A stretch of 64,000 bases of DNA, from contig NZ_AP025476.1 of the NCBI RefSeq assembly GCF_024347415.1, forward strand, positions 2,852,001 through 2,916,000, read 5' to 3'. Origin of the DNA: Vibrio crassostreae (GTDB taxonomy: Bacteria; Pseudomonadota; Gammaproteobacteria; Enterobacterales; Vibrionaceae). Shown here piece by piece: positions 19,537 through 28,263 of this stretch. The position numbers were made by a program, and so were the translations under genes. The number at the start of each line of letters is the position of its first letter. The first letter of the stretch is position 1. The notes under the pieces were generated by a model that ran no database searches, was not told the origin of the DNA, and saw nothing but the letters and a program-made list of their open reading frames with translations.

Positions 19537-19878
19537 CTATACGCTGAATGATGCGCCACAACCACATGTTGTTGTAGCGTTCGGGTTGTTCACAAAGAAG
19601 CGTGCGCCTTCTAGGCCTTCTGTGTAATCAACCATGCCGCCCATAAGGTATTGTAGGCTCATTGGGTCAACAACCAGCGTTACACCGCTATTTACAATCG
19701 TAGTGTCGCCATCATTTACTTTTTCATCAAATGTGAAGCCGTATTGGAAACCACTACAACCACCACCTGTAATGTATACACGTAGTTTTAGTTCTGGGTT
19801 TTCTTCTTCAGCGATTAGCGTTTGTACGCGGGTAGCTGCTGCATCAGAAAAAGACAATGGGATATTTACTTCGCTCAC
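19537..19878 (-). CDS. erpA: A-type iron-sulfur carrier protein ErpA
   Basis: The start is GTG, complementary to 19876-19878, chosen because AGAGAGG lies just upstream and the product then begins [14 protein letters not shown] like ErpA; this gives 113 residues. ErpA carries Fe-S clusters to targets such as isoprenoid enzymes. The three cluster cysteines are at 41 (GGGCSG), 105 and 107 (TCGCGAS). A Met-initiated extension to 19911 lacks support. Upstream is a sigma-70 promoter overlapped by an IscR-type site (19966-19998), consistent with repression when Fe-S is plentiful. Confidence 0.95.
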   Translation of the reverse strand: MSEVNIPLSFSDAAATRVQTLIAEEENPELKLRVYITGGGCSGFQYGFTFDEKVNDGDTTIVNSGVTLVVDPMSLQYLMGGMVDYTEGLEGARFFVNNPNATTTCGCGASFSV

Positions 19879-19957
19879 GACAACCTCTCTTACCTGTGTC
19901 AAAAACAACATGATACAAATCTAATTCGAGACCATAGTTGTTGAGTATTTTCTTATA

Positions 19958-20095
19958 TTCGGGTGATTATCTAATACCTGACTGAAACGTTCAAGTATTC
20001 ACCACCGGATCCTTCCTTTTACTGTTGTAAACTCGTCAATATCTGGCAATTAAAACGTGTAACCACACAAAACAACCAGATTCGGGTGATTATCT
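19958..20095. repeat. 15-bp direct repeat flanking the erpA/hemL promoter region
   Basis: TTCGGGTGATTATCT occurs at 19958-19972 and 20081-20095. The first copy contains the erpA -10 box on the other strand. The second lies 80 bp before the hemL start and has no matching -35. It may reflect a partial duplication. Confidence 0.6.
19966..19998 (-). promoter_or_regulatory. erpA promoter with overlapping IscR type-1 site
   Basis: On the leftward strand TTGAAC (19989-19994) and GATAAT (19966-19971) are spaced by 17 bp, a good sigma-70 promoter. Across the -35 and spacer, 19974-19998 matches the 25-bp IscR type-1 palindrome at all fixed positions except two (left part ATACCTGACT, right part TTCAAGTAT on the + strand). 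Overlap of the -35 region with an IscR box is the layout known for the E. coli isc promoter. The match was made by eye. Confidence 0.75.
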
Positions 20096-20174
20096 GGGCG
20101 AAAGCATTCCTAGTTGGATTAGGGATAGGTACAATGCGTGCCAATTGGTCCGACAGTCAAAAGAGGATATATCA

Positions 20175-21470
20175 ATGACCAAATCAGCAGAGCTGTACGA
20201 AAAAGCACAGCAAACTATTCCTGGTGGCGTAAACTCTCCAGTTCGTGCATTCAATGGCGTAGGTGGTTCTCCAATCTTCGTTGAACGCGCTGATGGCCCA
20301 CTTATTTTTGATGCTGATGGTAAAGCATATATCGATTACGTTGGCTCTTGGGGTCCAATGATCCTTGGTCACAACCACGTTGTTATCCGTGATGCGGTTA
20401 TTGAAGCAGCTCAACGCGGCCTTAGCTTCGGTGCTCCAACCGAAACTGAAATCAAAATGGCTGAGCTTGTATCTGAGATGGTTCCATCAATGGAACAGCT
20501 ACGTATGGTGAGCTCAGGCACAGAAGCAACAATGAGTGCGATTCGTCTTGCTCGTGGCTTCACTGGTCGTGACAAAATTCTTAAGTTTGAAGGCTGCTAC
20601 CACGGCCACGCAGACAGCCTACTTGTAAAAGCCGGTTCTGGTGCACTGACTTTAGGTCAGCCAAGCTCACCAGGCGTTCCAGCTGATTTTGCTAAGCACA
20701 CGCTGACTGCAACCTTCAACAACCTAGATTCAGTACGTGAGCTGTTCGCAGCAAACAAAGGCGAGATCTCGTGCATCATCGTTGAACCAGTTGCGGGCAA
20801 CATGAACTGTATCCCACCAGTAGAGGGCTTCCACGAAGGTCTACGTGAAATCTGTGACCAAGAAGGTGCATTGCTAATCTTTGATGAAGTAATGACAGGT
20901 TTCCGCGTTGCTGAAGGCTGTGCGCAGGCTTACTACAACATCAAGCCAGACCTAACGTGTCTTGGTAAAGTGATCGGCGGCGGTATGCCTGTGGGTGCTT
21001 TTGGTGGTCGTAAAGAAGTAATGCAATACATCGCTCCTACAGGCCCAGTTTACCAAGCAGGTACGCTTTCAGGTAACCCTGTTGCAATGGCTGCTGGCTA
21101 CGCATGTTTGAACCTTCTACGTGAAGAAGGCAACGAAAAGCGTCTAGCTTCAAAAACTAAGCAGCTAGCGAATGGCTTCAAGCAACTTGCTGACAAGCAC
21201 GGCATCCCAATGCTAGTACACCAAGTTGGTGGTATGTTTGGTTTCTTCTTCACAGACCAAGAAACGGTGACGTGCTACGAAGATGTAACTAAGTGTGATG
21301 TAGAACGCTTCAAGCGCTTCTTCCACCTAATGCTGGATCACGGTGTTTACCTTGCTCCTTCAGCATTCGAAGCAAGCTTTACTTCTCTTGCTCATGGTTC
21401 AAAAGAGCTGGATGCGACACTAGAAGCCGCTGACCGTTCTCTTGCTATCATTGCTGCTGAAAGCAAATAA
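20175..21470 (+). CDS. hemL: Glutamate-1-semialdehyde 2,1-aminomutase
   Basis: The start was set at the ATG at 20175 ([26 protein letters not shown]) with AAGAGGA upstream; the result is 431 residues, the standard length. HemL converts glutamate-1-semialdehyde to 5-aminolevulinate with PLP/PMP in the C5 heme pathway. Signatures are [15 protein letters not shown] near 120, the GCYHGH loop, FDEVMTGFR with the PLP-binding Asp, and [18 protein letters not shown] with the Schiff-base lysine near 266. It is divergent from erpA. Confidence 0.97.
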   Translation: MTKSAELYEKAQQTIPGGVNSPVRAFNGVGGSPIFVERADGPLIFDADGKAYIDYVGSWGPMILGHNHVVIRDAVIEAAQRGLSFGAPTETEIKMAELVSEMVPSMEQLRMVSSGTEATMSAIRLARGFTGRDKILKFEGCYHGHADSLLVKAGSGALTLGQPSSPGVPADFAKHTLTATFNNLDSVRELFAANKGEISCIIVEPVAGNMNCIPPVEGFHEGLREICDQEGALLIFDEVMTGFRVAEGCAQAYYNIKPDLTCLGKVIGGGMPVGAFGGRKEVMQYIAPTGPVYQAGTLSGNPVAMAAGYACLNLLREEGNEKRLASKTKQLANGFKQLADKHGIPMLVHQVGGMFGFFFTDQETVTCYEDVTKCDVERFKRFFHLMLDHGVYLAPSAFEASFTSLAHGSKELDATLEAADRSLAIIAAESK

Positions 21471-21507
21471 TCGAAAGCACTTTATAAGTCGCTAACCGAT
21501 TGAATTT

Positions 21508-21533
21508 AGGGCTGCATTAACGCAGCCCTTTTT
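21508..21533 (+). terminator. Terminator after hemL
   Basis: AGGGCTGC and GCAGCCCT pair around a 6-nt loop and run into TTTTT, 38 nt past the hemL stop. Confidence 0.93.
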
Positions 21534-21611
21534 AATGCATCGACTTAATTAAACTCGAATATTTCCGCTTAGATTACGCGTCAATTTGTTCGAAAACTTG
21601 ACGAAAAACGT

Positions 21612-21737
21612 CTAACGTTCCCAGAAAAGAAAAACCAACAACATCAGCGTACCCAGGAACATTCTGAACCAAGGGATCTCTTTTTTTGTTTGCTGTTGTT
21701 CGTCTTGGCATTTCTTATCTTTATCACAGCATCCCAT
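21612..21737 (-). CDS. Small cysteine-rich single-pass membrane protein (41 residues)
   Basis: This short leftward ORF begins at the ATG complementary to 21735-21737, with a clear AGGAG 8 nt upstream (GAGGAGTTTTGATT-ATG), and stops at TAG (21612-21614). The product starts MGCCDKDKKCQDEQQQTKKE, continues IPWFRMF, and has a hydrophobic segment at about residues 26-38 ending FLFWER. Three cysteines (3, 4, 10) and an acidic/lysine-rich N-terminus precede the membrane helix, suggesting an N-in tail-anchored-like topology or metal/redox contacts. The ribosome site, start and coherent composition support translation. I recall similar tiny proteins beside hemL in other vibrios but know no function. 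It converges on the hemL terminator. Confidence 0.72.
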   Translation of the reverse strand: MGCCDKDKKCQDEQQQTKKEIPWFRMFLGTLMLLVFLFWER

Positions 21738-21813
21738 AATCAAAACTCCTCATTGCTAACTCTCTGTTTTGCAGCCATTATAAACTCAGAACGCAAATAT
21801 AGAGACCATTACC

Positions 21814-22899
21814 GTGTCAGAAAAAATTAAAATCAATTCCAGCCACTGGGTGATCATCATCGCCCTACTTGCGGCGGCTTATGCTTGTTACTTGCTTATT
21901 GAGCCGTACGTTAACTCAATTGTGATGGCCTTTATCATTTCACTATTGATGTTCCCAATCCATGAGTGGCTTGAAAAAAAGATACCTAATAAAGAAAACA
22001 TCGTCTCTTTGCTGTCTTGTATCATCCTGACTTTCATTATTGTTATCCCTTTATTGGCAGTATTCGCAGCAATTGTTCAGCAAGGTTCCCTGTTCTCTCA
22101 GAACACCTACCAATGGGTAACACACGGCGGCATTCAAACTCTGTTCGCACACCCATTGGTGGTCAAAGCGCTGTCATTCGTGAACAACTACCTGCCTTTC
22201 GACAATATTGAACCACAAGCCATCGCACAGAAGGTGGGTGAGTTCGCGACAAGCTTCGGCTCTAAACTGGTTGGCATTAGTGCGAAAATCTTAGGTGATG
22301 CAACCAATTTCTTGATGGACTTCTTCTTGATGTTGTTTGTTCTGTTCTTCTTATTAAGAGATCACGACAAAATCATCAGTGTGGTTCGTCATATTCTTCC
22401 GCTATCTCGTAGCCAAGAAGACAAGCTTCTAACAGAGATAGAACAAGTATCGAAATCAGCAGTAATGGGCTCATTCTTAACAGCAATCGCGCAAGGTTTT
22501 GCCGGCGGTTTAGGTATGTGGATTGCAGGTTTCCCAGGCCTATTCTGGGGCACTATGATGGGCTTTGCCTCATTCATCCCTGTTGTGGGAACAGCACTAA
22601 TCTGGATCCCAGCGGCGACCTACTTGTTCCTAACTGGTGATACTACGTGGGCAATTTTCCTAACGGTTTACTGCGTGGCAATTGTTGGATCAATTGACAA
22701 CCTTCTGCGTCCGCTTCTAATGCAAGGCAGCGCAGGCATGAACACCCTAATGATTTTCTTCTCACTACTGGGGGGTATTCAACTGTTTGGCCTAATTGGT
22801 CTTATCTACGGCCCGCTGATTTTTGCGATTACTATCGTCCTATTCAACATCTACGATGAAGAGTTTAAGGACTTTTTAAACCAGCAAGACAAGAGTTAA
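21814..22899 (+). CDS. AI-2E/PerM family inner-membrane transporter
   Basis: A 361-residue polytopic membrane protein with about eight hydrophobic segments. The central FFLLRDHDKIISVVRHILPLSRSQEDKLLTEIEQVSKSAVMGSFLTAIAQG region and the C-terminal VPVVGTALIWIPAATYLFLTGDTTW...DNLLRPLLMQG pattern are typical of this family. Members include TqsA, linked to autoinducer-2 efflux, and sodium-proton antiporters; the substrate here cannot be told. The start is a GTG at 21814 with only a weak AGAGACC upstream. A terminator-like hairpin follows, and rsmC is next on the same strand. Confidence 0.85.
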   Translation: MSEKIKINSSHWVIIIALLAAAYACYLLIEPYVNSIVMAFIISLLMFPIHEWLEKKIPNKENIVSLLSCIILTFIIVIPLLAVFAAIVQQGSLFSQNTYQWVTHGGIQTLFAHPLVVKALSFVNNYLPFDNIEPQAIAQKVGEFATSFGSKLVGISAKILGDATNFLMDFFLMLFVLFFLLRDHDKIISVVRHILPLSRSQEDKLLTEIEQVSKSAVMGSFLTAIAQGFAGGLGMWIAGFPGLFWGTMMGFASFIPVVGTALIWIPAATYLFLTGDTTWAIFLTVYCVAIVGSIDNLLRPLLMQGSAGMNTLMIFFSLLGGIQLFGLIGLIYGPLIFAITIVLFNIYDEEFKDFLNQQDKS

Positions 22900-22951
22900 A
22901 CCGTTCTTCAATCACTTACTTGCCGAACGAGTATTAAACACTTCAAGCTTT

Positions 22952-22983
22952 GGGCGGATTATGCGAAAATCCGCCCTCATTTT
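22952..22983 (+). terminator. Terminator between the PerM-type gene and rsmC
   Basis: GGGCGGAT (22952-22959) and ATCCGCCC (22969-22976) pair with a 9-nt loop and are followed by TCATTTTTT. Confidence 0.9.
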
Positions 22984-23009
22984 TTGCTAACGATTCAATA
23001 GAGTGTCCT

Positions 23010-24032
23010 ATGTCAGCTTATATTGCCCCAAGCCAGATTGCTGAGCGCCAACTTGCCTACTTTGAAGGCAAACATGTTTTAGTTGCCGGTGAGGCTGAAG
23101 ACTTATTCCCTGTTGAATTAGCCAAGCATTGTGAATCTGTCTCTGTGTTCACCTCTAATTACAGCTACTACCGTCAGCTTGAAGGTTATAGCAGCATCCA
23201 ACGTTTTTACGGTGCTGAGTTTACCGAAGAGACCAAAGCTGACTTAGTGATGCTCTACTGGCCGAAAGCCAAAGCGGAAGCGGAATTTCTGTTGGCGATG
23301 TTATTTGCTAAGCTAGGCAAAGATACCGAAATCGTCGTGGTTGGTGAGAACCGCTCAGGCGTGAAAAGCATCGAGAAGATGTTTGCGCCTTACGGCAAAG
23401 TCGTTAAATACGATTCAGCACGTCGCTGCTCTTTCTACTGGGGTCAGTGCTTCGAGCAACCACAAGCGTTCAACTTACAAGACTGGTTTAAGACCTACAC
23501 GGTTAACATTGATGAGCAACCTCTCACGGTAAAAAGCCTTCCAGGCGTCTTCAGTCACGGAGAGTTCGATGTTGGTAGCCAACTTCTATTGGATACCCTG
23601 CCAAGACTAAAAGGCAAGGTACTGGATTTTGGCTGTGGTGCAGGCGTGTTAGGCGCAGTAATGGCATCTCGTAACCCAGATATTGAGCTAGAAATGTGCG
23701 ACATCAGTGCATTTGCCGTAGCATCAAGCCAAGCCACACTGAAAGCAAATAGTTTAACAGGTAAAGTCTTCGCGTCAGATGTCTATTCTGATACAGCACA
23801 AGACTACCAATTCATCATCAGTAACCCACCATTCCATTCTGGTTTAGACACTAGCTACAGCGCGACTGAGACCTTACTTGCTCAGGCCCCTAAGCATTTG
23901 AAGCGCTCTGGTGAGATGATTATTGTTGCGAACAGTTTCTTAAAATACATCCCAATTATTGAGCAAGCGTTTGGAAAATGCGCGACTCTAAATAAGACCA
24001 CCAAATTCGCGATCTACCACGCAAGTAAGTAG
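23010..24032 (+). CDS. rsmC: 16S rRNA (guanine-1207-N2)-methyltransferase RsmC
   Basis: The start was set at ATG 23010 ([21 protein letters not shown]), because the longer frame would begin inside the preceding terminator; length 340. RsmC methylates G1207 of 16S rRNA in the 30S subunit. A degenerate N-terminal methyltransferase-like half is followed by the active C-terminal half with the SAM loop [13 protein letters not shown] near 205 and the catalytic NPPFHSG motif near 270. A hairpin ACAGCGCAG/CTGCGCTGT follows the stop (24044-24071). Confidence 0.95.
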   Translation: MSAYIAPSQIAERQLAYFEGKHVLVAGEAEDLFPVELAKHCESVSVFTSNYSYYRQLEGYSSIQRFYGAEFTEETKADLVMLYWPKAKAEAEFLLAMLFAKLGKDTEIVVVGENRSGVKSIEKMFAPYGKVVKYDSARRCSFYWGQCFEQPQAFNLQDWFKTYTVNIDEQPLTVKSLPGVFSHGEFDVGSQLLLDTLPRLKGKVLDFGCGAGVLGAVMASRNPDIELEMCDISAFAVASSQATLKANSLTGKVFASDVYSDTAQDYQFIISNPPFHSGLDTSYSATETLLAQAPKHLKRSGEMIIVANSFLKYIPIIEQAFGKCATLNKTTKFAIYHASK

Positions 24033-24043
24033 CATCTCTAGCA

Positions 24044-24082
24044 CAGCGCAGTGTCATTATCTGCGCTGTCTGTTCATATTTT
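24044..24082 (+). terminator. Terminator-like hairpin after rsmC
   Basis: ACAGCGCAG and CTGCGCTGT form a 9-bp stem with a short loop, followed by CTGTTCATATTTTTATC, a moderate U-tract. Confidence 0.7.
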
Positions 24083-24248
24083 TATCAAAACTCTATAAAA
24101 GTGAGCTTTTGCACACGCTTTAAATACCACTTACTTGTCAAAGTAAAAAAACTCGTTAATTTCGTTAAATTGGAAACCATTAATTCTATTCTCTGTACTT
24201 GTTTTCGCCCCTTTTAGCAGTACATCAAAGGAAAGTAGTACCCAATTT

Positions 24249-27200
24249 ATGTTTAGATTTTATCGTAAGCAGAAGTTTAAGCGCCTTCAAAATACCCTAA
24301 TGCTGGCATTTCTTGTCCTCAGTATTACCCCAGTGACACTTATCGCGATCTTTTTCCTTCAATCGCACAGTCAGGACCTTCAGGAACAAAGCACCTCACA
24401 CCTTGTTTCAGTCCGTGATACTAAGCAGCAACAGATTGTCGACTACCTACAAGCTCAAGAATCCCAAGTGATGGGCTTTGTTCGCTCTGAACTAGCCAAT
24501 GCCAGTGGCGGCCGATTCTATGGTTTGATCAATGCATTCCAACGTCTAGGGTTAGATATTGACGAAGCACGCAGTAATGCGCAGCAACGCTACATTCAAG
24601 GATCGGGCGATCAAATCAAAACATCGATTCTTCCTGAATCCAGTAGCTTCATTGGCAGTGAGCGTTACCGCCTACTGCACAAGCGCTACCATAACGCTTA
24701 CCTAGAGTTGCTTAAACGCTCCGATTTTGACGATATTCTATTGGTTGATATCAACGGTAACGTTGCTTACTCCGTCTTTAAAAATGACGATTACGGCACT
24801 AACTTGCTGACAGGTAAATACAAAGATTCAAACCTAGGCGTTACCTTTCAACGGCTCGCTAAAGATGTCACCGATCACCGTAAGTCTAATGAGGATTACA
24901 CGCCTGTTATTGTGTCGGACTTTAAAGACGAGAACGGTAAACAGACCGCATGGCTAGGTGCACCTATCGTTCAACAGGGCTACCTACACAGTTACGCGAT
25001 GTTTAGATTACCTATCAACGGCATTACTAAGCTGATTGCGGATCTCAACAAGAGTTCGAATATTCAAACTCTGCTTGTAGGTGATGATCACCTGCCGCGT
25101 AGCCTTGCTCATTCACAAGAATCTATCAACTTGAGCTTAGATGTTGTCGATAAAGCATTGGCTGGCGAAACAGCGGTTGGCACCTTCGACAACACCCTAG
25201 ATCAAGCGATCATCGCAGCATATACACCAATTGAGCTGAAATACGCAACATGGGCTCTTGTCGTAGAGCTGCCAGAAAAAGAGGCGTTTGCTCGTATTCA
25301 TCAGTTAGAAAAGATCTTCGTGATCGTGATGCTAACGGCGATCATTCTGGTAGTCGTTGCATCGCACTATCTGTCTAACTTCATCACATCCCCACTACTC
25401 AAACTGACGTGGGCTGCCGAGAAAGTATCTGCGGGTGATCTCGATGAAACCATGATCAATACCGAACGCAAAGATGAAATAGGCCGACTCGCGGTGAGCT
25501 TCGAGAGAATGCAGCGCTCGATTCGTGAAAAAATGCAGCTCATCAAAAACCAAAACGATGAACTTGAAGACAACCTTAAGACAATCCAGAAGCAAAACGA
25601 AGAGTTGCAACTGGCGAACAAACTCAAAGATGAGTTCCTAGCTACTACTTCACACGAATTGAGAACACCACTACATGGCATGGTGGGTATTGCTGAAGCG
25701 CTGATATCCGGTGCGAACGGCCCCATCCCTGCTAACCAGAAGTATCAATTGGATATCATCATCAATAGCGGTCAGCGATTAGCAACCTTGGTTGATGATC
25801 TACTTGATTACCACAAAATGCGCTATGGCAGCTTAGACATTAAGAAGTCAGCTGTTGATTTGTCTGCTGCCACCAGCTTGGTATTAGAGCTATCTCATCA
25901 CCTGTTAGGTAACAAGCCAATCCGCATCATTAACCAAGTCCCAAGTGATTTAGGGCTGGTTTCATCGGATCCTCAACGACTTGAGCAAGTGATGTATAAC
26001 TTGGTCGGCAATGCCATCAAGTACACCTCAGAAGGTAAGATCGTTATCTCTGCCAGCGTTATCGATGACAACATTCGTGTACAAGTTGTCGATACAGGCC
26101 AAGGTATACCGGCCGAGTACCTTGAGCACATCTTTGAACCATTGATTCAAGCAGGCCAAGATGCGAGTAACTACCGCCAAGGTGCAGGGCTTGGATTATC
26201 GATCAGTCGTCAGTTGATCGAGCTAATGGGCGGTTCACTGTACGTAAGTAGCCAACCAATGCTTGGCACTACGTTTAGCTTTACCCTGCCCCTAGCTACT
26301 CAAGATGAGCTGGACAGTTACAACGAATCTGGTCATTACTCGCACTTCCAAGCGCCCGATTTAATAGATAACAGCCAACAAGAAAACAGTGTTATCAGTG
26401 AAAACCCAGATGGCCCGTTACTGGTTATCGCCGATGATGAGCCGGTTAACCTGCGAGTATTAGACAGCTTCTTGAAGTTAGAAGGTTATCGAGTACGTAC
26501 TGCATGTGACGGTCCGGAAACCATTGAACTGATTGAAAAAGAGAAGCCAGAGCTGCTTCTGCTCGATATCATGATGCCAGGTATGAGCGGCTATCAGGTT
26601 TGTGAAGCTCTGAGAAAGCAATATGACCATGCTCAATTGCCAATAATCATGCTAACGGCACTCAACCAGGCAGAAGACCGTGTTCGAGGTTTCGAAGCAG
26701 GTGCCAATGACTACTTGTCTAAACCGTTCAACAAACAAGAACTGGCGGCTCGAATTACAGCGCATCTATCAGCAAGTAAAGCTGAACAGAGACGCCTTGA
26801 AAATGACCAACTGCAACTCGAGCTCAAACACAGAGCTATGGTTGAAGCTAACTTGTTAGAAACTCAAGGGCGCTTATTAGAGCAACTAGAATCGGCACCT
26901 GAAGCCATCATCTGTATTCGTGATGACCAACGTATTCGCTTTGCCAACGAAGCGGCGGCAAAACTATTCAGACGCGGACAGGAACAACTTAAGCGCTCTA
27001 TGGCCGACGAGATCATTGCACCTAAATACCTTAAGGTGGAACAGGCGCACTATTGTGGTGATATCGACATCTATATTGACGATACCCGTCAGCGCATACC
27101 AAGTGACATCCTTAAGCTGCCAGAGGGTTCTGGGCTCGACACCATGTATATCTTCAATGTCGGTGGTGGTGTTAACTCCAACCGAATCAATAACCTTGAA

Positions 27201-27638
27201 ACAGCGGTTGAAGCGCTTTCTAGTTATGCCTTTGAAGGTGATAAGGACAAACTGCAACAATTGAAAGAGCTTGGTGGTGAGTTTACGCGTCTTGCTGATA
27301 AGGCAACCGGAGAAGGGAAAAACAAACAAGAGTTGATGCGTGAAGTACTGGTCGATGCGATGACAAATGCCATCATCTACTGGGAATCGGTGACTGGTGA
27401 AACCAAATTTGCTTTCGCAGAGAAAAGTGGTTTGTGGCGGGTCTACTTAGACCGCAGTACGCTACAAACGCGAACGCTAGACAAATATCTACGCGTAGAA
27501 ACGCTACCGAAAACGCCTCGCTGGCGAACGGTACTGAGCTCAATCGAATTCATACTGGAACACTGTAAAGAACAGACGCCAGAAAGGACGCATATTGAGA
27601 TGCTAAGAGATAAGCTACAGAAACTACTGACCAGTTAA
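24249..27638 (+). CDS. chiS: Chitin-responsive hybrid sensor kinase/DNA-binding regulator ChiS
   Basis: A 1129-residue membrane regulator. Membrane segment 1 is about residues 16-36 and segment 2 about 353-376, enclosing a periplasmic sensor domain that in V. cholerae is bound and held inactive by the chitin-oligosaccharide binding protein. A HAMP domain and coiled coil lead to HisKA with TSHELRTPLHG (His469), HATPase_c with NLVGNAIKY, DTGQGIP and GAGLGLSIS, a receiver domain with LLLDIMMPGMSG (Asp773), a PAS-like stretch (about 885-940) and a C-terminal segment (about 1020-1129). In V. cholerae this last part binds DNA directly, and ChiS activates the chitobiose operon, chitinases and TfoR. 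Here it lies right before that operon. Its length and His position match my memory of V. cholerae ChiS. Confidence 0.95.
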   Translation: MFRFYRKQKFKRLQNTLMLAFLVLSITPVTLIAIFFLQSHSQDLQEQSTSHLVSVRDTKQQQIVDYLQAQESQVMGFVRSELANASGGRFYGLINAFQRLGLDIDEARSNAQQRYIQGSGDQIKTSILPESSSFIGSERYRLLHKRYHNAYLELLKRSDFDDILLVDINGNVAYSVFKNDDYGTNLLTGKYKDSNLGVTFQRLAKDVTDHRKSNEDYTPVIVSDFKDENGKQTAWLGAPIVQQGYLHSYAMFRLPINGITKLIADLNKSSNIQTLLVGDDHLPRSLAHSQESINLSLDVVDKALAGETAVGTFDNTLDQAIIAAYTPIELKYATWALVVELPEKEAFARIHQLEKIFVIVMLTAIILVVVASHYLSNFITSPLLKLTWAAEKVSAGDLDETMINTERKDEIGRLAVSFERMQRSIREKMQLIKNQNDELEDNLKTIQKQNEELQLANKLKDEFLATTSHELRTPLHGMVGIAEALISGANGPIPANQKYQLDIIINSGQRLATLVDDLLDYHKMRYGSLDIKKSAVDLSAATSLVLELSHHLLGNKPIRIINQVPSDLGLVSSDPQRLEQVMYNLVGNAIKYTSEGKIVISASVIDDNIRVQVVDTGQGIPAEYLEHIFEPLIQAGQDASNYRQGAGLGLSISRQLIELMGGSLYVSSQPMLGTTFSFTLPLATQDELDSYNESGHYSHFQAPDLIDNSQQENSVISENPDGPLLVIADDEPVNLRVLDSFLKLEGYRVRTACDGPETIELIEKEKPELLLLDIMMPGMSGYQVCEALRKQYDHAQLPIIMLTALNQAEDRVRGFEAGANDYLSKPFNKQELAARITAHLSASKAEQRRLENDQLQLELKHRAMVEANLLETQGRLLEQLESAPEAIICIRDDQRIRFANEAAAKLFRRGQEQLKRSMADEIIAPKYLKVEQAHYCGDIDIYIDDTRQRIPSDILKLPEGSGLDTMYIFNVGGGVNSNRINNLETAVEALSSYAFEGDKDKLQQLKELGGEFTRLADKATGEGKNKQELMREVLVDAMTNAIIYWESVTGETKFAFAEKSGLWRVYLDRSTLQTRTLDKYLRVETLPKTPRWRTVLSSIEFILEHCKEQTPERTHIEMLRDKLQKLLTS

Positions 27639-27673
27639 TCCCTGAACCAACATCACAATACTTTGAGTAATCG

Positions 27674-27697
27674 AGCCCACCTAGCGTGGGCTTTTTT
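27674..27697 (+). terminator. Terminator after chiS
   Basis: AGCCCAC and GTGGGCT pair around CTAGC and are followed by TTTTT. Confidence 0.93.
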
Positions 27698-28035
27698 GTA
27701 CGTACTTTTCTCACTCAAAGCACAATATCGTCAATCCAAATACACTTTTTTCACTGCTTTAAACAAGCAAAATGACACGTTACTCAAGCTTAAACAATCA
27801 CGAATCCAATCGCTATTTTGAGCCCTATTCTTGGCTGAATTTCACATTCCTCCGACTCTTTGTTGCAGTTTGAGAAGCGAGTCACAACAGAACGGCAGAT
27901 TTAATTTTCTAGGGAAATTTAACGTAAAACTGGGAAGTGACCGAGATCTACAATTATACCAACGAATGGTAAAGCATTATAATAAAAAGCCTTTAAAGTT
28001 AGTGATCACTTACAATCAACAATTACCACAAAACC

Positions 28036-28057
28036 AAATGCGAGTCACATCACCTTA
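28036..28057. promoter_or_regulatory. CRP-like binding site upstream of the chitobiose operon
   Basis: AAATGCGAGTCACATCACCTTA keeps TG.GA-N6-TCAC and the A/T flanks of the 22-bp CRP consensus; each core half-site has one mismatch. Chitin and chitobiose use in vibrios is CRP-dependent. Recognised by eye only. Confidence 0.55.
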
Positions 28058-28090
28058 ACAATTACGCACAAAAAACCACCAAAGCAACCC

Positions 28091-28140
28091 ATTTTGACGT
28101 TAATGACGTGGGATTATCTAATTTTAACGTTTTTGACGGG
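28091..28140 (+). promoter_or_regulatory. Twin direct repeats, candidate ChiS-binding sites
   Basis: ATTTTGACGTTAATGACG begins at 28091 and ATTTTAACGTTTTTGACG at 28121. The starts are exactly 30 bp apart, about three helical turns, so both copies face the same side of the DNA. In V. cholerae ChiS binds two sites in the chb promoter; the identity of these repeats as those sites is inference. Confidence 0.6.
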
Positions 28141-28187
28141 AAACGAGTTTGATTAATTCATCGATAAGGTGTTTTCTTACTCCTGCC

Positions 28188-28263
28188 AAAGGCCTACAGG
28201 CCACTCTTACCACTTCTCAGAATCAACGATGAATCTGGAGCAACGAAGAAGAGGTAGGCCTTT
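28188..28263 (+). repeat. Long hairpin in the leader of the chitobiose operon
   Basis: AAAGGCCTAC (28188-28197) pairs perfectly with GTAGGCCTTT (28254-28263). A second, adjoining stem pairs ACCACTTCT (28209-28217) with AGAAGAGGT (28247-28255), with one mismatch. The structure ends 87 nt before the start codon of the first operon gene. It may be mRNA-stabilising, an sRNA target or an operator. Confidence 0.6.

Noticed and set aside
26964..27329. 121-codon leftward ORF inside chiS
   Set aside because: Lies wholly within the conserved chiS frame and has typical antisense composition.
27831..28058. 75-codon rightward ORF between chiS and cbp
   Set aside because: No ribosome site, no recognisable domain or coherent composition, and it overlaps the CRP-like site and regulatory DNA.
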